Part shown: positions 1-8,465 of the stretch, piece by piece
Position numbering within the stretch: the stretch's first letter is position 1
Layout of the letters: each line of letters begins with the position of its first letter
Source: Chloroflexaceae bacterium
Lineage (GTDB): Bacteria > Chloroflexota > Chloroflexia > Chloroflexales > Chloroflexaceae
DNA length: 54,747 nucleotides
Assembly (NCBI GenBank): GCA_012033195.1
Contig: JAAUSQ010000004.1
Location: 1-54,747 of the forward strand
Direction: 5' to 3'
Notes under the pieces: model-generated
Told to the model about the DNA's origin: nothing
Databases searched by the model: none
The model's input: only the letters and a program-made list of their open reading frames with translations
Translations under genes and position numbers: made by a program

Positions 1-1216
1 CGCTGTTTGCGCCGGTGCGGCGTTCTAGCGGTGGAGCTATCGCCGGGTCGCCATTGAGCCACTGTTCAATATCGTAATAAAACAGTTGCTTGCTCCACAG
101 CATCCCCGCGAGTGCCTGACGTTGCACCCGCTTTTCGTCTTCGGTCATGCTGGCGGGCTGAAGCTCGGCATACAATGCATCGGCTTTTGCAAGCTGTGCT
201 GCGACGGTCGCATCAAACTGCTCAAAGGGGTCGAGCATATCTGCGGCAGTTAGCCGGAGCCGCACCGTGATGCTGGCCCCTGCATCTATATCTAGCCGAT
301 AGAGTGCTGCTGCTTTGGTGCCCATCTGCTCCGGGTTGATAGCGGTACGCTGCCCTTCCACCACATACTGATGAAAGGCATCTTTGACATAGGGTGGGAA
401 GTTGGGCACGCCATACAGCCGCTCAGTGTTGGTATTGTTTTCAGTAAAGAGCAATTCATCTGCGCCCGCGATGTGTAGCGTGTAGCGCCCCAGTACCGGA
501 TGTTCGGCTTCGATCAGGCCGTACCCGTTGGCTTTCAAGAGCAGTGGCCCCTCTATTTCGCCCATCGGCCCCCGTGGGTAGCCCCACGACCACGTATTGC
601 GAAACCAGAGCGTCGGCAGCAGTGTGAGGGTGGCGCGTTCGGCGGCCCGATTATGAATCTCAATGCGGATGAGGATATCTTCCGGGGCGGGTTTGGCATA
701 TTCAACTACCACATCAAAGTAGCGGTTATCGGCAAAGACACCCGTATCAAGCAACTCGTATTCAAAGTCATCAAACCCACGCCGCCCATTTTCGTCAGCC
801 AGCAACGCATAAGGGTATTCACGCTGCGGGTATTTGTAAAGCATCTTCATGTAGTCGTGGGTGGGGGTGCTGTCCAGGTAAAAGTAATACTCTTTGACAT
901 CTTCGCCGTGATTGCCCTGCCCGCCCGCCAGACCAAACAGCCGTTCTTTCAGGATAGGGTCGGCACCGTTCCAGAAGGCCAGCGCAAAACACAGGTACTG
1001 GTGGTCGTCGCTGATGCCAGCAATGCCATCTTCCCCCCAGCGATACGCCTTGCTGCGGGCGTGGTCGTGCGGCAGATAACTCCAGGCCTCCCCATCCGGG
1101 CTGTAATCTTCACGGACTGTGCCCCAGGCGCGTTCGCTTAGGTATGGTCCCCAGCGTAGCCACTGGCTACTACCGGGTGGCGGGGCAAGGGGTTGGTATT
1201 CGCGGGTATCGTCCAT
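1..1216 (-). CDS. MGH1-like (GH63-type) glucosidase, 3' end outside window
   Basis: I translated this frame from ATG at 1216 down to the window edge (about 405 codons, no stop). It reads as the N-terminal beta-sandwich part of the large cytosolic GH63/MGH1-like glucosidases, which are usually near 880 residues, so about half is missing. Seen: the conserved opening with GPYLSERAWGTVREDYS, then HDHARSKAYRWGEDGI, KERLFGL and NHGEDVKEYYFYLD blocks typical of this family. The catalytic (alpha/alpha)6 barrel would lie beyond base 1. The family hydrolyses alpha-glucosides or glycerate-linked sugars; the exact substrate cannot be told here. It faces the same way as the sugar importer at 2.2-5.6 kb, so a shared sugar-use role is plausible. 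No signal peptide is seen. Confidence 0.85.
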   Translation of the reverse strand, partial: MDDTREYQPLAPPPGSSQWLRWGPYLSERAWGTVREDYSPDGEAWSYLPHDHARSKAYRWGEDGIAGISDDHQYLCFALAFWNGADPILKERLFGLAGGQGNHGEDVKEYYFYLDSTPTHDYMKMLYKYPQREYPYALLADENGRRGFDDFEYELLDTGVFADNRYFDVVVEYAKPAPEDILIRIEIHNRAAERATLTLLPTLWFRNTWSWGYPRGPMGEIEGPLLLKANGYGLIEAEHPVLGRYTLHIAGADELLFTENNTNTERLYGVPNFPPYVKDAFHQYVVEGQRTAINPEQMGTKAAALYRLDIDAGASITVRLRLTAADMLDPFEQFDATVAAQLAKADALYAELQPASMTEDEKRVQRQALAGMLWSKQLFYYDIEQWLNGDPAIAPPLERRTGANS

Positions 1217-1561
1217 AGGTGCTCCTCATAGGTGTGTCACACGGCGATGCTACAACATCTTCCCGATCCCTAAGGACCTACCACACCGAACATGGCGGGA
1301 CAGGCCATAACGAAGCCTATCACCCAGGTGATACAGTTCAGGGAGCAGTGCAAGATGTATCGAAAAGCGTGCAGATGGCTGACTCATTTCACGCATGAAC
1401 CTGTCTTTTATCTGCGTTGCTGCGCGGAGGATCGCGCCATGGTAGGTACTGGATAGTAGTGTGATTGTATTATGAATATACATCCAGGTGCTTATTGTGT
1501 CAATGCCAATCGCTGCTATACTGAGTCTATCTTTAAAACCTCAACTTATTTGAAATGAGCG
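1217..1561. other. Divergent intergenic region
   Basis: This stretch separates the minus-strand glucosidase from the plus-strand oxidoreductase and should hold both promoters. I see no convincing gene: the short open frames have no Shine-Dalgarno sequence and no recognisable protein. The best plus-strand promoter candidate is TTGTGT (1495-1500), a 16-base spacer and TATACT (1517-1522), about 40 bases before the ATG at 1562. Confidence 0.5.
1495..1522 (+). promoter_or_regulatory. Candidate promoter of the deazaflavin oxidoreductase gene
   Basis: TTGTGT and TATACT are separated by 16 bases, close to the sigma-70 pattern, with the -10 box 39 bases upstream of the ATG at 1562. The match was made by eye and is only moderate. 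Confidence 0.35.
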
Positions 1562-2146
1562 ATGACAACGATGCAAGACAACGGGCAACGTATTGCACGG
1601 CAGGCTTTTCAATATTTGAACACGCTTGTCCTCTTGAAGTGGCGTATGGGCCTGGGTAGGTATATCAATATCTGGCCGCAGGGATTGGGGCGCTTTATGG
1701 TATTGGTCCACACCGGACGCAAGACAGGTATGCAGCGGCGTACGCCCACCAATTATACCGCGATTGATGGTGATATATATGTGGCGGCGGGCTTCGGCAA
1801 GGTGAGCCACTGGTACAAAAATATTATGGCAAACCCGCGTATTGAGATCTGGATGGACAATGGCTGGTGGGAAGCTGAAGCCGAGGACATAACAGGCGGC
1901 CCACGCCATACCGAACTGATGCGCGAGGTATTGAAGGGCAGCGGGTTTGCGGCGTATGTTGCGGGCATCAACCCGTACACGATGAGCGATGAGGCACTCG
2001 ACACTGCTACCGCGAGCTACCGCCTGCTGCGTATTCGGCGCACCACTCCACGCACGGGCGCGGGTGGGCCAGATGATCTGGTGTGGCTCTGGCCAGTGCT
2101 GCTGATCGGGGTGGGGCTGGTGGCGATGCGGCGCAAGCAGGGGTAA
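1562..2146 (+). CDS. Nitroreductase/deazaflavin-dependent oxidoreductase family protein
   Basis: The 194-residue protein has the split-barrel fold signature of the Ddn-like F420/flavin-dependent oxidoreductases: LVHTGRKTGMQRRTP at about residues 48-62, then DIYVAAGFGKVSHWYKN and a NPRIEIW strand. Members reduce quinones or nitro compounds with reduced deazaflavin F420; cofactor choice cannot be proven here. Unusually, the last 22 residues form a hydrophobic helix (DLVWLWPVLLIGVGLVAMRR) ending in basic residues, which suggests tail anchoring in the membrane with the enzyme in the cytoplasm, a sensible place for a quinone reductase. The ATG at 1562 is followed closely by another ATG; either may be used. 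Confidence 0.8.
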   Translation: MTTMQDNGQRIARQAFQYLNTLVLLKWRMGLGRYINIWPQGLGRFMVLVHTGRKTGMQRRTPTNYTAIDGDIYVAAGFGKVSHWYKNIMANPRIEIWMDNGWWEAEAEDITGGPRHTELMREVLKGSGFAAYVAGINPYTMSDEALDTATASYRLLRIRRTTPRTGAGGPDDLVWLWPVLLIGVGLVAMRRKQG

Positions 2147-2157
2147 GACGTTTCCCG

Positions 2158-2186
2158 CGCTCCCCGCTCCCACAGCGCGGGGAGCG
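2158..2186. terminator. GC-rich hairpin between convergent genes
   Basis: The arms CGCTCCCCGC and GCGGGGAGCG (2158-2167 and 2177-2186) form a perfect 10-bp stem with a 9-base loop. It lies between the ends of the oxidoreductase (+) and the binding-protein gene (-), so it can stop transcription from both sides. There is no clear T-tract. Confidence 0.55.
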
Positions 2187-2206
2187 GGGACCATACCCAT
2201 CCGAAA

Positions 2207-3568
2207 CTAGGCTTCGCGGGTTTCCAGGTCGCGCAGCACTGGCTCGGCGGCCTGCTCCAGTTCGGTATTCACTTCTCCGAAGACGGTTGCAACATCCTCG
2301 TTGTTGACCAGGATGCGCTCCAGGCCACGCCCGATGATCTGGTCGCCGTTTGGTACAAAGACACGGGCCGCGTCCTGGGCGCGGGTCTGCGGCAACTGCT
2401 CAACGGCGGTGCGGAAGTTCGGGTTCTCTTCGAAGAAGGCCTGCATATCAGGCGATTCAACGGCCTTCAGGTTGACCGGCATATAGCCCGTGCTGCGCGA
2501 CCAGACCGAAGCGCCATTTTCGTCGGTCGCAAACTTGATGAACTGCATTGCTGCCAGCTTCTTCTCGTCGGCGGTATCCGCCGGAATTGCCATACCCGCG
2601 CCACCCGTCGGGCAGCCGAAGCTGGCCTCACGCGGCAGGAAGCCCACGCCTACCTCAAACTGGGTTGTGCTCTGGATACCAGCCAGACCGCCCGTTGAAG
2701 CCAGCATACTGGCAACTGCACCACCGATAAAGTCCTGGTTCAAGTCTGCCGAGAGCATCGCCCAGCCCTCATCGCTGGTGGTGCTGCGGTAGAATTCGCC
2801 CGCCCGCACGGTGTTTTCATCCAGCATTGTCATCTCAAATTCAGGGGTCGAGTACTGCCCGCCGTGCTGCCACACCACACCCTGGAACAGCCACGCGACA
2901 TAGCTTGCTGAGTTGGGATGTGCAAAAGCGAGCCGCTCGCCGCTCATCAGTTCCGGTGCCCATTCTGCAAACTCGGTCCAGGTTTCGGGGGCGCGGTCGG
3001 GCAACCCGGCTTCTTCCCACATCTGCTTGTTGTAGTAGAACAGCGGCGTGCTGCGGGCAAACGGCACCCAGTAATGCACGCCCTGGCGCACGCCTTCGTT
3101 CAGCAGGACCGGCTCGTAATCTGCAAAGTTGACCCCCGCCTGTGCCGCGAGGTCATCCAGCGGGGTGATGGCGTTTGCCAGGTAGAAGCCGAACCACCAT
3201 ACATCCGACAGCAGCACAACATCGGGGATAGTATCGGCCCGCAGTGCCGCTGCAAACTTCTGCGCGGTGTCTTCGTAGCTGCCCTGGAACTGATAATTCA
3301 CCACTACATCGCTCTGCGACGAGTTGAAGGATTCGACCATCGCCTGTTCTGCTTCACCCAGCGCATCGCTGAACGAACCCCAGTAGGTAATCTCGATAGT
3401 CGAACCAGTCTGCTCCACCACCGCCGGTGCTTCGGTCGCTGCCGGTGCTGCCGTTTCTTCGGCAGCCGGGGCTGGTGCTTCCGGTGCCGCGCCACAGGCC
3501 GCTAGCAGCGCTACACTGCTGCCAGCCAGCACGCTGCTCAGGAACTCACGTCGTGTCATCTGCTTCAT
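2207..3568 (-). CDS. Sugar ABC transporter substrate-binding lipoprotein (Tat type)
   Basis: The 453-residue extracytoplasmic binding protein belongs to the bacterial solute-binding family 1 (UgpB/MalE-like), which captures oligosaccharides or glycerol-phosphate sugars. The N-terminus has a twin-arginine motif (TRREFLSS), a hydrophobic stretch and a lipobox (ALLAAC), so export by Tat and lipid anchoring at about Cys25 are expected. A low-complexity Ala/Pro/Glu linker follows, then the binding fold with ITYWGSF, VVLLSDVWWFGFYLA and the GGAGMAIPADTADEKK motif near the hinge. It is the third gene after the two permeases. The ATG at 3568 has GAGGGA 9 bases upstream. The exact ligand is not readable from sequence. 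Confidence 0.92.
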   Translation of the reverse strand: MKQMTRREFLSSVLAGSSVALLAACGAAPEAPAPAAEETAAPAATEAPAVVEQTGSTIEITYWGSFSDALGEAEQAMVESFNSSQSDVVVNYQFQGSYEDTAQKFAAALRADTIPDVVLLSDVWWFGFYLANAITPLDDLAAQAGVNFADYEPVLLNEGVRQGVHYWVPFARSTPLFYYNKQMWEEAGLPDRAPETWTEFAEWAPELMSGERLAFAHPNSASYVAWLFQGVVWQHGGQYSTPEFEMTMLDENTVRAGEFYRSTTSDEGWAMLSADLNQDFIGGAVASMLASTGGLAGIQSTTQFEVGVGFLPREASFGCPTGGAGMAIPADTADEKKLAAMQFIKFATDENGASVWSRSTGYMPVNLKAVESPDMQAFFEENPNFRTAVEQLPQTRAQDAARVFVPNGDQIIGRGLERILVNNEDVATVFGEVNTELEQAAEPVLRDLETREA

Positions 3569-3681
3569 GGTATCGTTTCCCTCGCTTGTATCTGAGTATC
3601 TGTAAAGGCCACATCCGACTTGTCAGCCTCAAGCCCAACCCATCACTCAGCGTCGAGTGTACACCTCAGCGTATTGCAGTG

Positions 3682-3719
3682 CCCGTTCTTGCCCAACGGG
3701 GCGTGTCGGCGCTGACACG
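3682..3719 (-). other. Tandem hairpins between permease and binding-protein genes
   Basis: Two small stem-loops abut directly after the second permease: CCCGTT/AACGGG (3682-3687 with 3695-3700) and CGTGTC/GACACG (3702-3707 with 3714-3719). The stop codon of the permease starts right beside them. Such elements can partly terminate transcription or shield mRNA ends, which would let the binding protein be made in different amounts from the permeases. Function is inferred from position only. Confidence 0.4.
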
Positions 3720-4610
3720 TTATTCTTTCACTGCACCAGCAGCAATACCTTCAACAATATATTTCTGTGCCCAGATAAAAATAACCACAATTGGGGCGAT
3801 CACAAAGAGGGTGCCTGCCATCACAACGCCCCAGTTGGTGACCCCTTCCTGATCAAGCAGCCAGAAGATACCAATCGGCAGGGTTCGCATATCGGTGGTG
3901 TTGGTGACAATCAAAGGCCAGAGGAACTCGTTCCATTTATAGACAATTGAAATGAGCGCCATGGTTACCAGTGCTGGCTGTGCGATGGGCAGCACAATGT
4001 ACCAGAGCGTTTGCAGATGTCCGGCTCCATCGACTTTGGCCGCCTCGATCACTTCACGTGGCAATGTCAAGAAGTATTGCCGCAGCAGAAAGGTACCGTA
4101 GGCAATCGCAATGCCCGTGATCATAATGCCCTGATAGGTATTGACCCAGCCGAGCCGCGCCACGGTGATATAGTTCGGTACAATCGTGATCTCAGGGGGG
4201 ATCATCAGCGCGGCGAGCAGGATAATAAAGATAACCTGCTTGCGTGGGAAGCGCAGAAAAACCAGCGCATAGGCCGATGTAACGGCAAAGAAGATCTCGA
4301 AGCCACTGCCGATAACAGTGGTGAGCATGCTATTGAGGTAGTAGCGTCCGAAGGGGGCCGCACTCCACGCCTCCGGGTAGTTGGCAAAGGTGAGTTCACG
4401 CGGGAACCACGTTGGCGGAATGGTGTAAATCTCCTGGTTTGTCTTCAGCGATGCAATAATCATCCAGTAGATGGGCAGACCGATCACAACCAGAATGCAG
4501 AGCATCCCGGCATAGCTCAGGAGGGTGGGCAGCATATTGCGCCGCTGCCAGAACTGGACGCGTGAACGAGTGGTGGTATAGAGGGGAGCAGTGGTTTCTT
4601 TCTGGGCCAT
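3720..4610 (-). CDS. Sugar ABC transporter permease (MalG/UgpE-like)
   Basis: The 296-residue inner-membrane permease has about six transmembrane helices. The EAA loop that docks the ATPase is visible as REVIEAAKVDGAGHLQTLWY (about residues 180-200), followed by VLPIAQPALVTM. The long first periplasmic loop (PTWFPRELTFANYPEAW) is typical of the MalG/UgpE half. It is the second gene of the importer operon, 4 bases after the upstream permease stop, so the two are translationally close. No ATPase subunit is in the window; a shared MsmK/UgpC-type ATPase elsewhere is likely. Confidence 0.93.
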   Translation of the reverse strand: MAQKETTAPLYTTTRSRVQFWQRRNMLPTLLSYAGMLCILVVIGLPIYWMIIASLKTNQEIYTIPPTWFPRELTFANYPEAWSAAPFGRYYLNSMLTTVIGSGFEIFFAVTSAYALVFLRFPRKQVIFIILLAALMIPPEITIVPNYITVARLGWVNTYQGIMITGIAIAYGTFLLRQYFLTLPREVIEAAKVDGAGHLQTLWYIVLPIAQPALVTMALISIVYKWNEFLWPLIVTNTTDMRTLPIGIFWLLDQEGVTNWGVVMAGTLFVIAPIVVIFIWAQKYIVEGIAAGAVKE

Positions 4611-4614
4611 ATGC

Positions 4615-5565
4615 TCAATCCCGGACGTTATAGTGCGCCTGCTGATCCATATAGCGCACCTGGAGAATAGTTAGCACCAGCATCAGCGAAAACAACACCA
4701 CTGCAATAACGCCGGCCTCGCCAGCGTTGAACGAGACAAAGCCCAGTTCATAGAGATGATAGATAAGGGTATTGGTTGCGTTGGCCGGCCCGCCGCCCGT
4801 CATCACGCGGATGATGTCGAAGGCCTGGAAACTTTGCAGAATAGTTGTTACCGTCAGGAAGAAGGCTATCGGGCTAAGACCGGGCAGCGTGATGTGTATA
4901 AATCGCGCCAGCCCATCGGCTCCATCAACCCGCGCCGCCTCGTACAGGTCTTTGGAGATGGCTTGCAGGCCCGCCAGAAAGATGACCACCGCGTAGCCCA
5001 TATTTTTCCAGACATACACGATAATGAGCGCAGGCATGGCCCATTCGGTACTGGTTAACCAGTTGGGGGAAGGCAACCCGACCAGTCCGAGGATTTCGCT
5101 CAGCAGGCCATAACGCGGGTCAAAAATGTAGGCCCACACCACCGCAATGGCCGCACCCGATAGAATCGTTGGCGAAAAGATGACCGCTCGCACGAGGTTG
5201 CGCCCGCGTAGCTTCTGGTTGAGGAGCATTGCCACCAGTAAGCCAATCGAAAGGGTCAAAGCACACGAGGCGACAGTAAACACCAGTGTATTCAGCAGGA
5301 TGACATAAAACTTGGAAGCGCTGAACACCCGCACGTAGTTGCGGAAACCTACCAGCAGAATCTCTTCCCGGAGGAAGTTCCAGTCTACAAAGCTCAGGTA
5401 GAAATTGTAGATGAGCGGCCAGTAGTTAAACACGGCAAACAGTGCCAGGTTTGGCCCGACCAGTAATACAAACAGCAACCACTCGCGCCACTCGCGCTGC
5501 AAGCGGGTGCGGCCTCCCTGAGCACCGGGCAGGCTATTGCGATTGCTTCTGGTCAGAACAGACAT
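4615..5565 (-). CDS. Sugar ABC transporter permease (MalF/UgpA-like)
   Basis: The 316-residue permease is the first gene of the importer operon. A basic cytoplasmic N-terminus (about 25 residues) precedes the first membrane helix (LLFVLLVGPNLALFAVFNYW); about six helices in total. The EAA loop reads DLYEAARVDGADGLARFIHI at about 207-226, and GGGPANATNTLIYHLY is the usual C-terminal periplasmic motif of the UgpA half. The ATG at 5565 follows GGGAGTG. The upstream region holds a TATAAT box and a LacI-like palindrome, pointing to sugar-regulated expression. Confidence 0.93.
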   Translation of the reverse strand: MSVLTRSNRNSLPGAQGGRTRLQREWREWLLFVLLVGPNLALFAVFNYWPLIYNFYLSFVDWNFLREEILLVGFRNYVRVFSASKFYVILLNTLVFTVASCALTLSIGLLVAMLLNQKLRGRNLVRAVIFSPTILSGAAIAVVWAYIFDPRYGLLSEILGLVGLPSPNWLTSTEWAMPALIIVYVWKNMGYAVVIFLAGLQAISKDLYEAARVDGADGLARFIHITLPGLSPIAFFLTVTTILQSFQAFDIIRVMTGGGPANATNTLIYHLYELGFVSFNAGEAGVIAVVLFSLMLVLTILQVRYMDQQAHYNVRD

Positions 5566-5634
5566 AGCACTCCCTGTCAGCGTAACCGGGTGTCATCCAT
5601 GGACTTGCGCTGTACCGCCAACGAGCGCTGTTAA

Positions 5635-5667
5635 GCAAGCGCTTTCTCCCTATCTCTAACCATTATA
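5635..5667 (-). promoter_or_regulatory. Promoter -10 box with LacI-type operator of sugar importer operon
   Basis: Read on the minus strand, a perfect TATAAT (5662-5667) is followed about 15 bases later by GAAAGCGCTTGC (5635-5646), whose core AAGCGCTT is a perfect palindrome. This closely resembles the GAAAGCGCTTTC half-sites of LacI-family sugar repressors and sits where it would block the start of transcription. A second AGCGCT core lies at 5625-5630. A -35 box is poor. No LacI gene is in the window. Confidence 0.45.
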
Positions 5668-5761
5668 AGAAGTGTCATTAAGCCCATCGTAACAGCTAAT
5701 TAAGGCCCAGTTAAGGAGTAGTTAACTTTCAACGCCTGATGGACGTTTTCGGCAGTCGGCT

Positions 5762-6190
5762 GTGCCTGATCATCTGCCTCGCTCGGCAGCAACCAGGGTA
5801 CGTAGCCCGATGCTGAATGTGGCGAATGCCTGCCAGACCTGCCACAACTACAGCGAGGACGAGATCCAGGCACGGGTGCTGATTATTCAGGATCGCACCA
5901 ACGAACTGATGAACAATGCTGAAGTTGCCGTCGGCGATCTGATCAGTGATATTGAGGCGGCGGCAGCAGCGGGCATTCCCGCCGAAGATCTGACCACGGC
6001 CCGCGAGTTCCATCGCCATGCCCAGTGGTGGCTCGACTTTGTGGCTGCTGAAAACTCGATGGGCTGCCACGCTCCCCAGGAAGCCGCACGTGTTCTGGGC
6101 GAGTCGGCAGACCTAGCCCGCTAGGGACAGCTTGCCGTGGCCCGTGTACTGGGTGGCGTCCCCGACGACGGCACCGCACAAACACCCTGA
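5762..6190 (+). pseudogene. nrfA: C-terminal relic of cytochrome c nitrite reductase (NrfA)
   Basis: From [16 protein letters not shown] to the end this matches the C-terminal part of pentaheme NrfA, which reduces nitrite to ammonia: one heme motif (CQTCH), the [14 protein letters not shown] helix, [19 protein letters not shown] and [18 protein letters not shown]. About three quarters of the enzyme, including the other hemes and the catalytic lysine heme, is absent upstream. A TAG at 6122-6124 interrupts the frame; after it the family C-terminus continues in frame as GQLAVARVLGGVP up to TGA at 6188-6190. The TAG replaces the usual Gln codon (CAG), one C-to-T change. No nrfH or other nrf gene is nearby. 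This is a dead fragment. Confidence 0.85.
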
Positions 6191-6221
6191 TAGCCGCTAT
6201 AGGTCGTCACACACCTCTGAA

Positions 6222-6252
6222 AACCCCCGGTATAGTAACCATACCGGGGGTT
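6222..6252. terminator. Strong bidirectional terminator hairpin
   Basis: AACCCCCGGTAT (6222-6233) and ATACCGGGGGTT (6241-6252) form a perfect 12-bp stem with a 7-base loop. A-rich and T-rich flanks on either side fit factor-independent termination for the minus-strand phytase gene, which ends at 6288, and for anything read through the nrfA relic. Confidence 0.75.
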
Positions 6253-6287
6253 GCGCATAAACGCTCCAAAAGCAGCCTGCTGCTGTG

Positions 6288-8465
6288 CTAGTTCAGTGTG
6301 GTTTCGCGCACCACAATCGGCAGATACAGGCGGCGCGGTGCCTGCACCAGGCTAAATTCGGTCAGGTGGTCGATGGGCACCACAATATAGCCATCCTCAA
6401 TGGTTGCCGCACCAACCGCCGCATTGACCCACGCCTCACGCTCTTCATCGTAGCGATAGAGCCGCAGCAAGTCGGGGTCGCTGCGGTCATCGTTGGCAAG
6501 CCGCAACGTGACGGTGACAGGTTGCTGGAAGGTCAGGCTAGCGAGCAATTCGCCCTGCTGTGAGGCATCCAACGTGAAGGCACGACCCGCAAAGCTGAAG
6601 TCTTCGGGCAGTGTTTCGGTTGGGGTGGGCAGTTCAGTAAACTCGATCACTGTCTCTTCGTCCAGTGCGCCCGCTGGAACGTCGAGGCTGAATAGTACTT
6701 CACCATCGGCGTTGAGCACAGTCAGTGTGCCGCCAGTTGCTCCGATGGTTGTGCGATTGATGTCAATGGTCAGCGTATCCGACACCACCACGTCACCCGC
6801 CGAAGCCTCAACCATAATGGTGTTCTGGCCGGGTGTTGTAAAGCTGGCGGTAGCGGTAGCAGTGCCCTGTCCAGTGCTTGGCATTGGCGACCAGGTGTAT
6901 GAGATCGGGCCAGTCGCATTGGTCGGGGTGATGTTGGCAGTAAAGCTATACGGCACATTTGCCGAGCCGCTGGCCGGGCCGTCGATGGTGACACCTTGCA
7001 GCGCGATGCCATCAATTGGCTCAACGAACTCAACATCGGTGCTCGCACTGATATCATCGGCTGTTGCGGTGACGGTGGCAACACCGGGTACTGTACCTGC
7101 CGTCAGCGTGGTGGTTGCAATACCGGTGCTGTTGGTGGTTGCCGTCAGCGGGTCAAGCGTGCCCGCCGTGGTGCTGAAGGTTACCTCAGCCCCCTCGATA
7201 CTATTGCCGTATACATCGGTTGCCTCGGCGGTGATGGTAGTGCTGCTTACGCCATCGGCGGGCAGGCTCAAGTCGGCACTGCTGACATCTAGTGCAGCAA
7301 TCGGCGCGGGGGTGACCGCAACCGTTACGCTGGCGCTTTCCAGTTCATACACGCCCTGTTCAAACGGGGTGACTGTCACCTCGAAGGTGCCGGTGCTGGT
7401 GTAGACATAGGTCGCCGTGAAGGTACCACCCTTGCCGTTGGCAATGACACGCTCGCGTTCGACACCATCGCCAAAGTCGAAGACCAGCGTATCGCCGGAG
7501 ATGAGCGGCGGCACAACAGTAGCGGTAAAGGTGACAGCGTTGCCGACTACAACACTATCGGTATCGCTCTCCAGCCTGACTGTTGATGTGAAGACAAACG
7601 CATGCGGGTTATAGCTGGTGGTGTCAATCAGCAGCGGTGGGTCGAAGGCATTAGCCACACTCTGCCACGGCACATACTTGAAGTTGGTACTGCGATTTTC
7701 CAGTTCGTCTTCGTCGGCTGCGATGTCTTGCGGGTCGTTGGCACCATCCTGCACTACCAGCAAGCCAGCGGGGAACTGGTCGCCAAGCGGCACGTTGAGC
7801 ACGTCGGCACCATCCGACTCGTTGTCCTGGTCGATACCGTTGTTATCGGCAATTATGAAGCTGCCCAGGTAGGCGTGCGGTGGCTGGCGGTCGAGCACTA
7901 CAAAGGTGCTATTGCCCTGGCTCGATACCAGAATGTAGCCGGTACCGTTTGGCCCGTAGTAAATCGTCAGACCTTCGAGGTCGGGTTGGAAGTACGGCTC
8001 ATCAATCGACTGAATCAGGGTGCCCGTAATACCGCCAGTTGGCTCGGCATCAAACTTGAGCACACCTGACACATCTTCGAGGGCGACATAATAAAAGCCC
8101 AGTTCCCGATCTACCACCGAGCCTTCCGACTGCGACTCTTCCGGGTCGCCGGTTGGCACGGGCAGTTGCAGCACGCGCACCACTTCGGCATTAACCTTGT
8201 TCGTGCCGTCCTCAAAAAGCTCAAGCTGGGCAACCTTATCGCCGTCGCGCTGGGTTACAAAGGCATAGGCTTTGCCAGTTGTCGGGCTGGTATAGGTGGC
8301 AATGCCGTAGGCAGTCAGTTCACCATCGTCAATGCCGAAAATCGTTTCGGGGATATTGTCCGAGGTGATATCGGTGAGTTGGCGCGTGTTCGGGTTAATC
8401 GCAAAGATTGCCAGCGTATCGTTGGCACGGTCGGTGGCGACCGCCAGGTCAACCGTGCGGTTGGC
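6288..8465 (-). CDS. Secreted phytase-type protein, 3' part (beta-propeller phytase + Ig/PKD domains), after frameshift
   Basis: This is the second half of the gene that starts at 9922. The frame is open from 8465, where ANRTVDLAVATDRAND continues the phytase propeller lost in the other frame. Order: remainder of a 3-phytase (BPP) six-bladed propeller ending near NPHAFVFTS; a PKD-like domain (FDFGDGVERERV); an invasin-type Big_1 Ig domain (SLPADGVSSTTITAEATDVYG); a second PKD/Ig-like domain (SYTWSP); and a C-terminal beta domain ending in RLYLPIVVRETTLN. BPP enzymes release phosphate from phytate with Ca2+. The tail resembles the LP-V-R ends common in Chloroflexota exported proteins. Confidence 0.85.
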   Translation of the reverse strand, partial: ANRTVDLAVATDRANDTLAIFAINPNTRQLTDITSDNIPETIFGIDDGELTAYGIATYTSPTTGKAYAFVTQRDGDKVAQLELFEDGTNKVNAEVVRVLQLPVPTGDPEESQSEGSVVDRELGFYYVALEDVSGVLKFDAEPTGGITGTLIQSIDEPYFQPDLEGLTIYYGPNGTGYILVSSQGNSTFVVLDRQPPHAYLGSFIIADNNGIDQDNESDGADVLNVPLGDQFPAGLLVVQDGANDPQDIAADEDELENRSTNFKYVPWQSVANAFDPPLLIDTTSYNPHAFVFTSTVRLESDTDSVVVGNAVTFTATVVPPLISGDTLVFDFGDGVERERVIANGKGGTFTATYVYTSTGTFEVTVTPFEQGVYELESASVTVAVTPAPIAALDVSSADLSLPADGVSSTTITAEATDVYGNSIEGAEVTFSTTAGTLDPLTATTNSTGIATTTLTAGTVPGVATVTATADDISASTDVEFVEPIDGIALQGVTIDGPASGSANVPYSFTANITPTNATGPISYTWSPMPSTGQGTATATASFTTPGQNTIMVEASAGDVVVSDTLTIDINRTTIGATGGTLTVLNADGEVLFSLDVPAGALDEETVIEFTELPTPTETLPEDFSFAGRAFTLDASQQGELLASLTFQQPVTVTLRLANDDRSDPDLLRLYRYDEEREAWVNAAVGAATIEDGYIVVPIDHLTEFSLVQAPRRLYLPIVVRETTLN

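Noticed and set aside
1541-2200. 219-codon minus-strand frame over the deazaflavin oxidoreductase
   Set aside because: The plus-strand frame has family motifs; this one has none.
6493-7404. 303-codon open frame on the plus strand inside the phytase gene
   Set aside because: It is antisense to the Ig/PKD region, very rich in Val/Ser/Ala with no domain, and follows from the codon bias of the real gene on the other strand.
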